Shown here: one piece after another, positions 26,855 to 36,800 of the stretch | Layout: every line of letters begins with the position of its first letter | How positions within the stretch are numbered: the stretch's first letter is position 1 | Source of the DNA: Paracrocinitomix mangrovi | GTDB lineage: Bacteria; Bacteroidota; Bacteroidia; Flavobacteriales_D; Crocinitomicaceae | DNA: 64,000 bases | Assembly: GCF_019740355.2 (NCBI RefSeq) | Contig: NZ_CP091819.1 | Coordinates: forward strand, 1,922,001-1,986,000 | Direction of reading: 5' to 3' | The notes under the pieces: model-generated | Told to the model about the DNA's origin: nothing | What the model saw: the letters and a program-made list of their open reading frames with translations, nothing else | The model's database searches: none | Program-made: the position numbers and the translations under genes

Positions 26855-29800
26855 TCAAAACCCATCTTTTCATTTGAGTTCCGTTTTCAAGTTTAATCTT
26901 TACGAAATAAACTCCCCTTTCAAAACCATCAGCATTTAAATGGAAGTTGTTTCCTCCAACTTGAAGATCTACAGGTATTGATGAAATCATCTTATTCTCT
27001 GCATTGAAAATTTCAATAACTGAAGATTGTTTTTGCTTCACATTAATTGACAAAGTAGAACCGTTAATAGATGGATTTGGATAGATACTTATTTCATCTT
27101 CTGCTCCTTCACATTGCAATGAAATAACATCCAAAATTTCATACTTACCATCTGTATCTACTTGTTTTAACCTATAGTAAACTGTACTTGAGAAAGTTTG
27201 ACCATCTCTAAAAATATAAGATTGCTGTGTCACTGAATTTCCACTTCCATTCATGTATCCAATGGTTTCAAATTCAACACCATTAAAGGATCTTTGAATC
27301 TCAAAATAATCATTGTTTGATTCCGATAAAGTTGACCATTGAAGCACCACTTCATCTCCATTACAACTGGCATTAAATTGATGCAGCTCAATTGGCAATA
27401 CCGTTACGGCTCCTGTTATCACTAAATCAAAAATACAATCGTTTCCGGCGTACCCATCAATAGTAATGTAGTAAGTAGTATTTGCCGGCAAAATATTTGG
27501 TCCCCAATAAATATCATTGGTAGTTCCAGTATTTGAACAAAACACATTGGTGTAATTTGCAGTATCACACGCCACACCACTCAATTGATTTATTGAAACC
27601 TGAATTCCATTTGTAGATGGAGAACATATCGTATTTTCAAACCATACCTCAACTAATCCTCCTAAAGAATCTGTTGTAAAATAATACCAAACTGTATTTT
27701 CTAAAGTTGGATTTCCACATGGAAACAAAGGATCAATGCCCGGTGAAGTAGTGGCATTGGTCGTTTGTGAAATGGTTGTTGATCCTAAACCAACATTTGT
27801 AGCATTTGAACAATAATCATTACAATTAGGCCAGTTGGCTGATGTCACTGTTAAGGTATCATTTTCCCAAATTTGATCAGTTAAACCATTAGGGTTTTGA
27901 CACCAAACTGTAATTGAACTTCCGTTGGTAGGAACAGTAACATTAGGAATAGTAATTATTTCGGTTCCTCCAAAAGGAATATTTAATCCGGTATAGGTCT
28001 GTGTTACAACACCTCCGCCATCAATTTGATAAGAGATATCAATTGAGTTAATGTCTGTAGAGGTTTGACACAATCTATCATTGTTAAAAATGGTCACATC
28101 TAAACTGTACTCACTTCCATAACAGCCTGACACAAATAGCAGTTCTGCATCAATTGGAGTATCAGTAATATGAAAATCATCAAAGGCAAAATAGTGGTAC
28201 CCTGTGTAAGTTGGTTCACTATAGTAAGGACGCCCATAAACTCTGAATTTTACGCAAGGTTGATTGATCATAGCACACAAAGGAATCTCTACTGTTGTCC
28301 ATTCATCAACCGGATTTGAAGTACTATTTCTCCACCAGTTCACCGTATTATACCAATAAGGGTCTGCACTTGTACCTAATTGAGTCCATGTGGTTCCTCC
28401 ATTCAAAGAATACTCAACATGGAAATAATCTGAATTATGTAATGAGTGTTTTATGTCAAACAGCATTTTTGGATTATTGACTCCGGTAAAATCAAACACG
28501 GGGCTTTCTACCCAAATAAATGTTCCTTGGTTAGATACTGTTGTCTCAACATACCACGAATCACCTTTACCTTCAGGTCCATTTAGATAAGGAAGTGGAT
28601 TCAGTACAAAATTTCTTCCGTTATTAGTTGGAGGAGCTTGCCCTGTTGGGATCCAATATCCGGGACCTGAGTTAAAATCTTCAAAATACGGGATGGTACT
28701 TATCACCACCTGATCAACATTAATAGATGTTGTAAGCGTATCATTTGTGTTTGAAATATCTCCCGCTAAGTTGGTGTATGTTTCAAAATTGTACACTCCA
28801 ACAGGTGTCATATCAATTGGTGTAGAGAAGGTATAATTCACTGATCCATCTGCAGGAATTGGCCCTGGCACTACTTCATTAAAAGTAGCACTCATTACTC
28901 CAGATATATTGCATGTTACAGGAACATTTGAAATATCCTGGCATCCCCAGTTAAATACAGTAACAGTAATATACTGGGTATCGTTGTACAAACATCCTTG
29001 GTCTACCGGTTCAATGTAAGCAGTGATTCCGACATCTCCACCACCTTCAAGAATCTGTACATTGTCAAATGCAAAAAGATGGTAATTAGCATAGTTTGGG
29101 GCACTGTAATACGGACGACCATAAAATCTGAATTTCACACATGTTTGCCCGGCCAGGTCACACAAACTTTTTTGATAAGTAGTCCATGTATCTACAGGAT
29201 TGGCATAAGTATTTTGCCACCAGTTGGTTCCATTGTACCAGTTCAAATCTGCTCCACTTCCTAATTGCGTCCAAGTAGTTCCACCATTTAATGAATATTC
29301 AACATGGAAATAATCTGAATTATGAAGTGAGTGTTTAAGATCTACAGCTAATTGCGGATTGATCATACCACTGAAATCAAATACCGGACTTTCTACCCAG
29401 ATAAACGAACCGTTGTTTGAAGCTGTTGTTCTAACAAACCATGATTGCCCCATACCTTCAGGACCATTTAGATAATCTAGGGTATCCAGATCAAAAATTC
29501 TAGTATTGATCGGTGTGCTTGAAACCCATCCTGCATTACCGGCATTAAAATCTTCAACATATGGGAAAGTTGCAATAGCAGTACCGCTAAACCTTGTCTC
29601 CACAAGGTTATCATTTGATGGCACACCGTCTGTTGCAAGATTTGTGGTAACAGATATTGTATGTGTTCCTACCGCACTTAAATCAGCAGTTGCCGTGAAT
29701 GTATAGAAATAGAATCCAAAATCAGGAACCGGACCAGGAACCACTTCTGAAATAATCGCTCCCCCATCAATTTGCAAGTCAATTGGCACATTGTACAATG

Positions 29801-32800
29801 GCTTACAAGTTTTATTTTCTAAAACAACAGTTATTGTTTCTGCAGGACCAAATGCAGTACAGCTTCCGGCATCCGCCATTATAATTTCAATTGGCATGAT
29901 GTCATCTGGCTCTCCAGCACTAATTTGGAAATTATCAAACCCAAAATAATGATAGCCTGTATAATTTGGCTCACTGTAATATGGTCTTCCATACACCCTG
30001 AATTTCACACAAGATTCACCTGATAATTGACACAATTCTTGAGATACAGTCAACCAACTGTCTTGAGGTGCTGAATAAGTATTTTGCCACCAATTGGCTG
30101 TAGTGTACCATGCAGGATCAGGACCGTTTCCTAATTGTGCCCAGGTTGTTCCACCGTTTGTACTGTATTGCACCTGGAAATAATCTGAGTTGTGCAATGA
30201 ATGTTTGATATCCATTGACAATGTTGGATTGGTGAGATTGGTAAAATTAAATACCGGACTTTCCACCCAAATAAAGTCTGCCTGGTTAGATGAAGTTGTT
30301 TGCACATACCATGAATCACCATTCCCTTGTGGCCCGTTTAAGTATGGAATATTACCCAATACAAACTCACGACCATTATTCAATGGTGGATTAGTTCCGC
30401 CCGGTATCCAATAGGCAGGACCCGAGTTAAAATCTTCAAAATAAGGGTATGTATTCACCAAAAGCTGATTGACATTGATACTTTCTACAAGAGTGTCATT
30501 AAATTGATAAATATCTCCGGGATAAGAAGTATAGCCAACAAAATCATAGATTCCAATATTGGTCATATCAAATGTTCCAGGGAAGGAATAAGTAACAGAG
30601 CTTTCAGAAGCTATAGGACCCGGAACAGTACCCGTTAAAGTAGCTGTTGCAGCACCTGAAACCTCAACAGTAACCGGAACATTTGAAATAGGAGAACATC
30701 CATAGTTGTACACCTCAACAGTTACAATTTGCTGAGAAGCAAACAAACATCCGACATTAACAGGATCAATGTAAGCAACAACTCCTACATCAGGACCATC
30801 CTTAATTTCAACATTATCAAAGGCAAATAAATGGTAGTTAGAATAGTTAGGAGCACTGTAATATGGACGTCCATAAAATCTCAATTTCACACATGGTTGA
30901 CCTGCCAATGCACATAAGCTTTTTTGGTGCTTTGTCCATTGATCAACAGGATTAGCATAAGAATTTCTCCACCAACTAGTAGTGTTATACCAGTTAGGTT
31001 CACTTCCATCCCCCAATTGTGTCCAGGTAGTTCCCCCATTTAATGAATACTCAACATGGAAATAATCTGAATTATGCAGAGAGTGTTTAAGATCTACAAA
31101 AAGCTGAGGATCGGTTAGTCCTGTAAAATCAAAAATCGGGCTTTCTACCCAAATAAATGTTCCATTATTAGAAGCTGTGGTTCTTACAAACCAAGACTGT
31201 CCTTCGCCTTCAGGTCCATTTAAATAATCTAAAGTATCTAAATCAAAAATTCGAGTGTTGTTTGTAGTTCTAGAAACCCAACCACCATTGTTGGCATTGA
31301 AATCTTCTGCATAAGGAAAGGCATTTATTGGGGCATTGCTAAATCTGATTTCCGTTAAATTGTCGTTTGCAGGCGTACCATCAGTTGCCAGATTAGTAGT
31401 AACTGAAATTGTGTGCGTTCCAGGCGCACTTAAATCAGCAGTTGCAGTGAAAGTATAAAAGTAAAATCCAAAAGCAGGAATTACACCCGGCATGATCTCA
31501 CTGATAATTGCTCCTCCATCAATTTGCAAATCAACAGGCACATCTGTCAATGGACGGCAAGTCTTATTCTCAATAACAACAGTAATGGTTTCTGCAGGAC
31601 TGTATGCACCACAAGAACCGGCATCAGACATGATGATTTCAATTGGCATAATATCGTCCGGTTCACCAGCATCAATTGCAAAATTGTCAAAAGCAAAATA
31701 GTGATATCCGGTATAGTTTGGCTCACTGTAATACGGGCGTCCGTAAACTCTAAATTTAACGCAAGGTTCACCAGATAATTGACACAACTCTTGCTCAACA
31801 TGTAGCCAACTATCTTGAGGTGAAGAATAAGTATTTTGCCACCAATTGGCCGTTGTATACCACATAGGATCAGGTCCGTTGCCTAATTGTGTCCACGTTC
31901 CACCACCATCCAAACTATACTGTACTTGAAAATAATCTGAATTGTGCAATGAATGTTTGATATCCATTGACAATGTTGGATTAGTCAAATCAGTAAAATC
32001 AAAAACTGGACTTTCTACCCAAATAAAATCAGCTTGATTTGATTGAGTAGTTTGCACGTACCATGAATCCCCATTTCCTTGCGGTCCATTTAAATAAGGA
32101 ACATTGCCTAAGACAAATTCCCGTCCATTATTGAGTGGAGGGTTTGTTCCGCTTGCAAACCAGTACCCATTTCCTGAGTTAAAATCTTCTGAATATGGAA
32201 AAACATCAACCAGTAAATTGGTAACATCAATTGTGGTGGACATTGTATCATTATTGAGATAGACATCACCGGCCAAACTTGTGTAGGAGACAAAATTGTA
32301 AGTACCTACCGGGGTCATATCAAAGGTGGCAGGGAAAGTGTATAAAACCGAAGATTCAGAAGCGATAGGCCCCGGAACTGTTCCAGTAAGGGTTTGCGTA
32401 ATAGCGCCTGTGATTTCACAAGTTACAGGCACATTGGAAACAGGAGCACAACTGTAATTAAACACCTCAACTGTTACTACCTGATCAGATGCAAACAAGC
32501 AACCAATGTTCACTGGATCTACATAGGCCGTAATTCCAACATCCGGGCCATCAATGATTCGGATATTATCAAAGGCAAAAAGGTGATAATTTGAGTAGTT
32601 TGGGGCACTGTAATAAGGACGACCATAAACTCTAAATTTAACACAAGGTTGACCCGCTAAGACACATAAACTCTTTTGAAAAGTGGTCCATTCATCTACA
32701 GGATTTGCATAAGAATTTCTCCACCAATTTGCTGCATTGTACCAATTTGGCTCTGTACCATTCCCTAACTGTGTCCAAGTAGTTCCACCGTTTAATGAAT

Positions 32801-34004
32801 ACTCAACATGAAAATAATCTGAGTTATGTAAAGAGTGCTTTAGGTCAATAAACAATTGAGGATTTGACAAACCACTGAAATTAAAAATTGGACTTTCTAC
32901 CCAAATAAAAGTCCCATTATTAGATGCCACTGTTTCAACATACCATGAATCTCCCTGACCTTGTGGACCATTGAGATATGGCAATGTTCCCAACTCAAAA
33001 TTTCTACCTCCATTGTAAGGTGGTGACTGTCCGGTAGCAAACCAACCACCATCTGTTCCATTAAAATCCATATTGTATGGATAAGTATTGATTACTTGTT
33101 GCCTGGAAGTATATAAAGTATCATTAAACAGATATTCATCTCCCGGAAGAGTGGTATAAATCTCAAAATTATAGACAGCTTCAAGACTCATATCTACCGT
33201 AGCCGCAAAGGTATAGTTAGCAGTAGCGCCCGGAGCAATTGGACCGGCAAGTGTACCGGTTAAAGTCTGTGTTATCCCACCTGTAACATTGACAGTAATA
33301 GGAACATTAGAAACTGGAAAAAAACCGTGATTAGTAATCTCCACAGTCACTGTTTCGGCAGTTCCGTATGAACTTGAGCAACCCAAATAACCAGGTGTAA
33401 TAAGATCTGTAGGTCCAACATCAGGGTCACTGTAAATGGTAACATCATCTATGTACCAAAACTGACCTGCCAGGCTATTATCTGTATATCTGAATCTTAC
33501 TCTAACATCTGCTTGATTAGCTGCCAAACCTGAGATATCAAAGGTTGTATCTTGTGGAGCAGCTAATGAACCTCTAGTCACCTTTTCGTAATCCATAATG
33601 GTTGTCCAAACTGTACCTCCATCCGTTGAAATCTCAATGTAACCATGAGTAGATTCAACACCATACCAGTGATGCTGATAATTCATGTAAACCGCCGTTC
33701 TTCCGCTACAATCCAGGGAAGGAGTAGATAATGCTGATTCGTTTGGTGTAACTCCTGATCCTAAAGATGCATCATCAAAAACCGTGTAGAAAGTACCGCT
33801 TCCAGATCCGAAAGCGGGTGCATTTTGAAAACTCCAGGTAGCTGCTCCCTGAATAGCTGTATTTGTCCAACCGGCAGGTAAACTTCCGGCACTAAAATAT
33901 TCTTGTAAAATGATATCCGCAAAGCTGTTATTAGTGAACCCTAAAAAACAGCTTGCGAATATCAATACCTTCAGAACTTTACTATATGCTAGTTTTAGAC
34001 TCAC
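26847..34004 (-). CDS. Giant repetitive T9SS-secreted surface protein
   Basis: 2385 residues. A signal peptide (about residues 1-29) leads into an N-terminal MAM-like/jelly-roll module (about 30-195). Six units of about 292 residues follow, each with a CARDB-like beta-sandwich and a MAM-like module. Each module opens with a PY..DFN signature and holds IWVESP, KHSLHNSDYF and GRPYYS blocks. After about residue 2065 comes a further beta-sandwich region and a DUF-like segment with VWYYF. The C-terminus has the T9SS type A sorting domain (IYPNPSINGSTLSI to the end) that directs secretion and surface attachment. A likely role is adhesion or binding of glycans; no enzyme motif is seen. Confidence 0.88.
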   Translation of the reverse strand: MSLKLAYSKVLKVLIFASCFLGFTNNSFADIILQEYFSAGSLPAGWTNTAIQGAATWSFQNAPAFGSGSGTFYTVFDDASLGSGVTPNESALSTPSLDCSGRTAVYMNYQHHWYGVESTHGYIEISTDGGTVWTTIMDYEKVTRGSLAAPQDTTFDISGLAANQADVRVRFRYTDNSLAGQFWYIDDVTIYSDPDVGPTDLITPGYLGCSSSYGTAETVTVEITNHGFFPVSNVPITVNVTGGITQTLTGTLAGPIAPGATANYTFAATVDMSLEAVYNFEIYTTLPGDEYLFNDTLYTSRQQVINTYPYNMDFNGTDGGWFATGQSPPYNGGRNFELGTLPYLNGPQGQGDSWYVETVASNNGTFIWVESPIFNFSGLSNPQLFIDLKHSLHNSDYFHVEYSLNGGTTWTQLGNGTEPNWYNAANWWRNSYANPVDEWTTFQKSLCVLAGQPCVKFRVYGRPYYSAPNYSNYHLFAFDNIRIIDGPDVGITAYVDPVNIGCLFASDQVVTVEVFNYSCAPVSNVPVTCEITGAITQTLTGTVPGPIASESSVLYTFPATFDMTPVGTYNFVSYTSLAGDVYLNNDTMSTTIDVTNLLVDVFPYSEDFNSGNGYWFASGTNPPLNNGREFVLGNVPYLNGPQGNGDSWYVQTTQSNQADFIWVESPVFDFTDLTNPTLSMDIKHSLHNSDYFQVQYSLDGGGTWTQLGNGPDPMWYTTANWWQNTYSSPQDSWLHVEQELCQLSGEPCVKFRVYGRPYYSEPNYTGYHYFAFDNFAIDAGEPDDIMPIEIIMSDAGSCGAYSPAETITVVIENKTCRPLTDVPVDLQIDGGAIISEIMPGVIPAFGFYFYTFTATADLSAPGTHTISVTTNLATDGTPANDNLTEIRFSNAPINAFPYAEDFNANNGGWVSRTTNNTRIFDLDTLDYLNGPEGEGQSWFVRTTASNNGTFIWVESPIFDFTGLTDPQLFVDLKHSLHNSDYFHVEYSLNGGTTWTQLGDGSEPNWYNTTSWWRNSYANPVDQWTKHQKSLCALAGQPCVKLRFYGRPYYSAPNYSNYHLFAFDNVEIKDGPDVGVVAYIDPVNVGCLFASQQIVTVEVYNYGCSPISNVPVTVEVSGAATATLTGTVPGPIASESSVTYSFPGTFDMTNIGIYDFVGYTSYPGDIYQFNDTLVESINVNQLLVNTYPYFEDFNSGPAYWIPGGTNPPLNNGREFVLGNIPYLNGPQGNGDSWYVQTTSSNQADFIWVESPVFNFTNLTNPTLSMDIKHSLHNSDYFQVQYSTNGGTTWAQLGNGPDPAWYTTANWWQNTYSAPQDSWLTVSQELCQLSGESCVKFRVYGRPYYSEPNYTGYHYFGFDNFQISAGEPDDIMPIEIIMADAGSCTAFGPAETITVVLENKTCKPLYNVPIDLQIDGGAIISEVVPGPVPDFGFYFYTFTATADLSAVGTHTISVTTNLATDGVPSNDNLVETRFSGTAIATFPYVEDFNAGNAGWVSSTPINTRIFDLDTLDYLNGPEGMGQSWFVRTTASNNGSFIWVESPVFDFSGMINPQLAVDLKHSLHNSDYFHVEYSLNGGTTWTQLGSGADLNWYNGTNWWQNTYANPVDTWTTYQKSLCDLAGQTCVKFRFYGRPYYSAPNYANYHLFAFDNVQILEGGGDVGITAYIEPVDQGCLYNDTQYITVTVFNWGCQDISNVPVTCNISGVMSATFNEVVPGPIPADGSVNYTFSTPIDMTPVGVYNFETYTNLAGDISNTNDTLTTSINVDQVVISTIPYFEDFNSGPGYWIPTGQAPPTNNGRNFVLNPLPYLNGPEGKGDSWYVETTVSNQGTFIWVESPVFDFTGVNNPKMLFDIKHSLHNSDYFHVEYSLNGGTTWTQLGTSADPYWYNTVNWWRNSTSNPVDEWTTVEIPLCAMINQPCVKFRVYGRPYYSEPTYTGYHYFAFDDFHITDTPIDAELLFVSGCYGSEYSLDVTIFNNDRLCQTSTDINSIDISYQIDGGGVVTQTYTGLNIPFGGTEIITIPNVTVPTNGSSITVWCQNPNGLTDQIWENDTLTVTSANWPNCNDYCSNATNVGLGSTTISQTTNATTSPGIDPLFPCGNPTLENTVWYYFTTDSLGGLVEVWFENTICSPSTNGIQVSINQLSGVACDTANYTNVFCSNTGTTNDIYWGPNILPANTTYYITIDGYAGNDCIFDLVITGAVTVLPIELHQFNASCNGDEVVLQWSTLSESNNDYFEIQRSFNGVEFETIGYMNGSGNSVTQQSYIFRDGQTFSSTVYYRLKQVDTDGKYEILDVISLQCEGAEDEISIYPNPSINGSTLSINVKQKQSSVIEIFNAENKMISSIPVDLQVGGNNFHLNADGFERGVYFVKIKLENGTQMKRWVLIN
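28673..33090 (-). repeat. Long tandem repeats with a higher-order (dimer) structure
   Basis: Six MAM-like modules start near 33090, 32205, 31328, 30455, 29572 and 28697, a pitch of about 873-885 bases. Units 2 and 4 resemble each other (NNGREFVLGN, NQADFIWVESP), as do units 3 and 5 (TRIFDLDTLDYLNGPEG). A two-unit block of about 1.75 kb therefore appears to have duplicated after the single units diverged. These repeats are prime sites for recombination and assembly error. Confidence 0.85.
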
Positions 34005-34100
34005 GGTTACACAAATCAGCTAATATCTAATTTACAATGCTTTAATCAATTCTTAAAGTTAAGTTAGCATGTGGTAAACCAAAGTGAGTATTTGGTCAGA

Positions 34101-34829
34101 TCACTTAAAAAGATCAAGGATTACGCCTCTTTTTCGGCGTGAAATTTCAATAGATTCATTATTTGATAATTGTAATAGATTACCTTGTAACCCAACAATA
34201 TGTTTGGAGTTGACAAGATAACTTTGATGCACCCTTAAAAAACCGTGATCTGCCAACACTTCCTCGTAAAATTTGAGTGTTTTTGCCACCATAATTGGCT
34301 TCTGATTTGTGGTGATTATATGGGCATAATTTCCATCTGCTTTGCAATAGACAATTGAACCAATATCCAAATAATAAGATTCTGTTTTGGTTTTAATTAC
34401 GATTTTATTGGGCGCATTTTGACCTTGATTTTCAGATAAAGATGATAACTCATAAAACTCTTTATCGTGTCGCACAAACTTAGTTGCCTTGTCTACAGCC
34501 TCAATCAATTCTTCAGGAATTAAAGGCTTTAGAAGATAATCAACTGCTGAATATTTTATTGCTTTTAGGGCATGATCACCATAAGCTGTGATGAATATTA
34601 CCTTGAGATTATCGCGGACAATTTTTTTCAATAAATCAAAACCTGATCCGTCCGGAAGGTTGATGTCAAGAAACACAATATCCGGATTAAGTTGAGTGAT
34701 TTTTTCAAAACCTTCTGCCACAGAACCAGCCTCCCCAACAATATCAACATCAGGGCAATAGTCTTTAATCATGGATACAATTCCAATTCTTACATTGACT
34801 TCATCTTCTACTACAACAGCAGTTTCCAT
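34101..34829 (-). CDS. LytTR-family response regulator
   Basis: A 242-residue cytoplasmic regulator. The receiver domain (about residues 3-120) has the acidic pocket VVVEDE and the phospho-acceptor D55 in VFLDINLPDGSG, with K in YLLKPL. A LytTR DNA-binding domain (about 140-240) contains YCKADGNYAHI and GFLRVHQSYLVNSKHI. The gene follows its histidine kinase by 3 bases and is its evident partner. Target genes are unknown; the giant T9SS gene 96 bases downstream and the TonB receptor upstream are candidates by position only. Confidence 0.93.
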   Translation of the reverse strand: METAVVVEDEVNVRIGIVSMIKDYCPDVDIVGEAGSVAEGFEKITQLNPDIVFLDINLPDGSGFDLLKKIVRDNLKVIFITAYGDHALKAIKYSAVDYLLKPLIPEELIEAVDKATKFVRHDKEFYELSSLSENQGQNAPNKIVIKTKTESYYLDIGSIVYCKADGNYAHIITTNQKPIMVAKTLKFYEEVLADHGFLRVHQSYLVNSKHIVGLQGNLLQLSNNESIEISRRKRGVILDLFK

Positions 34830-34832
34830 GGG

Positions 34833-36716
34833 TTAGGCATTTTGCGAAAGATACGGCATTTTAATGGAAACTTTAGTTCCTGTATTATTGGGTTCGGCAC
34901 CGTAGGATTCAAATTTTATTGAAAACTCACGTTTATATTTTTCACTAAAAAACTGGAGCTGTTCTTTTATTAATTGGGTGGAAATGGAAGATTTTTTAGG
35001 CGAATCTGCATCATATTTGGTTTTTGAATCAACATACCCCTTTCCATTATCCAGTACTTCAACAATTAAATCATCACCTACCTCTTTAAAAGAGATGATC
35101 AACTTTCCTTTATAATCCAAATTTGAAAAACCATGCTCCACGGCATTTTCAATTATTGGTTGGATGAGCATAGGAGGTATTAACGTAATTTGATCGTCTA
35201 CTTCTTCATCCAAGGCGAATTCAAATTCAAATCTGTCTTCAAACCTCATCTGCTGCAGATCCAGGTAATATTTTAAGTTTTGAATTTCTTTGTCAAGTGA
35301 AATAAAATCTTTGCGTGATTGCTCTAAAATATTCCTAATTAATCGGGCGAATTTGGAAAGATAAGCACTGGCTTTTTTACCCTGATTTAAATTCATGTAT
35401 CCTTGAATACTTCCCAGCACATTAAAAATAAAATGAGGTCTAATTTGTAATCTGAACATCTTATTTTCAAACTCATGAATTTTGGCTGTATTCTTTAATC
35501 TGTTTCTTAAAATAATCAAGATAAAAGTTGCTATCACTAAAGCTAGAAGTGTGAAACCAATGATAATCAGGTAACGGTTTCTATTCAAATCAAATTGCTG
35601 TTTTTGATTCTTAACTTTTAGCTCAAGAATGGTTTTCTCTTTTTGGGCATTCTCATATTTCAACTCGGCATTGGCAATATCAATTAAAAGGTCTTTTGAA
35701 ACAAGGCTGTCTTTTAAGGAAGAATATTCTTTTTGATAATAAAAGGCCTTTTCAAAATCAGCTGTTTCTTGATAGAGTGAAATAAGTAACAACAATGATT
35801 CTTTTTGAAGGTATTTATCGTCAACTTCTTTTGACTTTTGATAAGCTTCATCCAGCATTTCTTCTGCCATTTCAAACTTATCTGTCTCCAAATATAGTTG
35901 GCCGATATTAGCCATCACAGCTAATTCAGATTGTAAATCCCCACTAGATTTTGCATTGCTAAGTGCAAGCTCTAAATAAGTTAGTGCTTTATTATAATCC
36001 TGCTGTTTTAAATAGCTCAATCCCAAACCACTTGAAATAAGAGCGGTGTAATAATCATTGTTGATTTTCAAGTTGATTTCATCTGCCTTTTGCAAATAGG
36101 AAATTGATTTTCGATAATCTCCTATTTCAATGTAGATGTTTCCAATATTTGCCAGTAAAAGACAGATGTCATTCTCTCTTTCAGGGAAATGAGTTGTAAA
36201 AATATCCAAGGCTAACTCAACGTATTCAACACCTTTTTGATAATCACCAATCTCAACATACAAACCTCCCATTGAATTTAAAAGTGAACCTTCTCTCTTA
36301 TAAAACTCATTGTCCACTGCAATGGCAATTCCCTTTTCAAACTGATCTACTGCTGTAGTATACTCTCCCTTCGCTCTATAAAGATTACCCAAATAATTAT
36401 GGGCCATTGCCTTATCTTCCAGCTGATTTTCATAGGGAGGATTTTCAGGATAATCTATTACTTCACGATAGTAAAAAATGGCAGAATCTGAGATATCTGA
36501 CGCTTGATAAGAAGCTGCCAAATCAAGATATACCTTATTGATTCCGGATAAATTTTTGTTCTGTTGAAAGGTTGATAGCTCATTAAAAAGTTGAGCTCTT
36601 TTTACTAGTTCATCATTATTGGTGTCTTGCGCACGCGAAAAGTTGTACCACATCAATTGAACTATGATGAATACAACTTTTAATGCAGATTTAATATTGA
36701 GATTTAATAAAAACAT
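34833..36716 (-). CDS. TPR-containing LytS-type sensor histidine kinase
   Basis: 627 residues. A signal or anchor segment (about 10-30) precedes about seven tetratricopeptide repeats in the periplasm (about 40-340), a coiled-coil, one membrane helix (about 377-400) and a His_kinase domain. The phospho-acceptor His (about residue 428) lies in QIRPHFIFNVLGSIQGYMNL. The HATPase region has PPMLIQPIIENAVEHG and DNGKGY. Periplasmic TPRs suggest sensing through a protein partner. It is paired with the LytTR regulator 3 bases downstream. Confidence 0.92.
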   Translation of the reverse strand: MFLLNLNIKSALKVVFIIVQLMWYNFSRAQDTNNDELVKRAQLFNELSTFQQNKNLSGINKVYLDLAASYQASDISDSAIFYYREVIDYPENPPYENQLEDKAMAHNYLGNLYRAKGEYTTAVDQFEKGIAIAVDNEFYKREGSLLNSMGGLYVEIGDYQKGVEYVELALDIFTTHFPERENDICLLLANIGNIYIEIGDYRKSISYLQKADEINLKINNDYYTALISSGLGLSYLKQQDYNKALTYLELALSNAKSSGDLQSELAVMANIGQLYLETDKFEMAEEMLDEAYQKSKEVDDKYLQKESLLLLISLYQETADFEKAFYYQKEYSSLKDSLVSKDLLIDIANAELKYENAQKEKTILELKVKNQKQQFDLNRNRYLIIIGFTLLALVIATFILIILRNRLKNTAKIHEFENKMFRLQIRPHFIFNVLGSIQGYMNLNQGKKASAYLSKFARLIRNILEQSRKDFISLDKEIQNLKYYLDLQQMRFEDRFEFEFALDEEVDDQITLIPPMLIQPIIENAVEHGFSNLDYKGKLIISFKEVGDDLIVEVLDNGKGYVDSKTKYDADSPKKSSISTQLIKEQLQFFSEKYKREFSIKFESYGAEPNNTGTKVSIKMPYLSQNA

Positions 36717-36800
36717 CCAAACATTTCGCCTTAGCCAAATGTAGCCGATAATTTTTTAATCTTATAATTAAGCAGTTAAACCAGTTTTCTATTTCATGTA

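Noticed and set aside
28295-32594. Plus-strand and off-frame open frames of 60-88 codons antisense to the giant T9SS gene
   Set aside because: They recur at the same phase in each repeat unit, carry no starts or domains of their own, and reflect codon bias of the coding strand.
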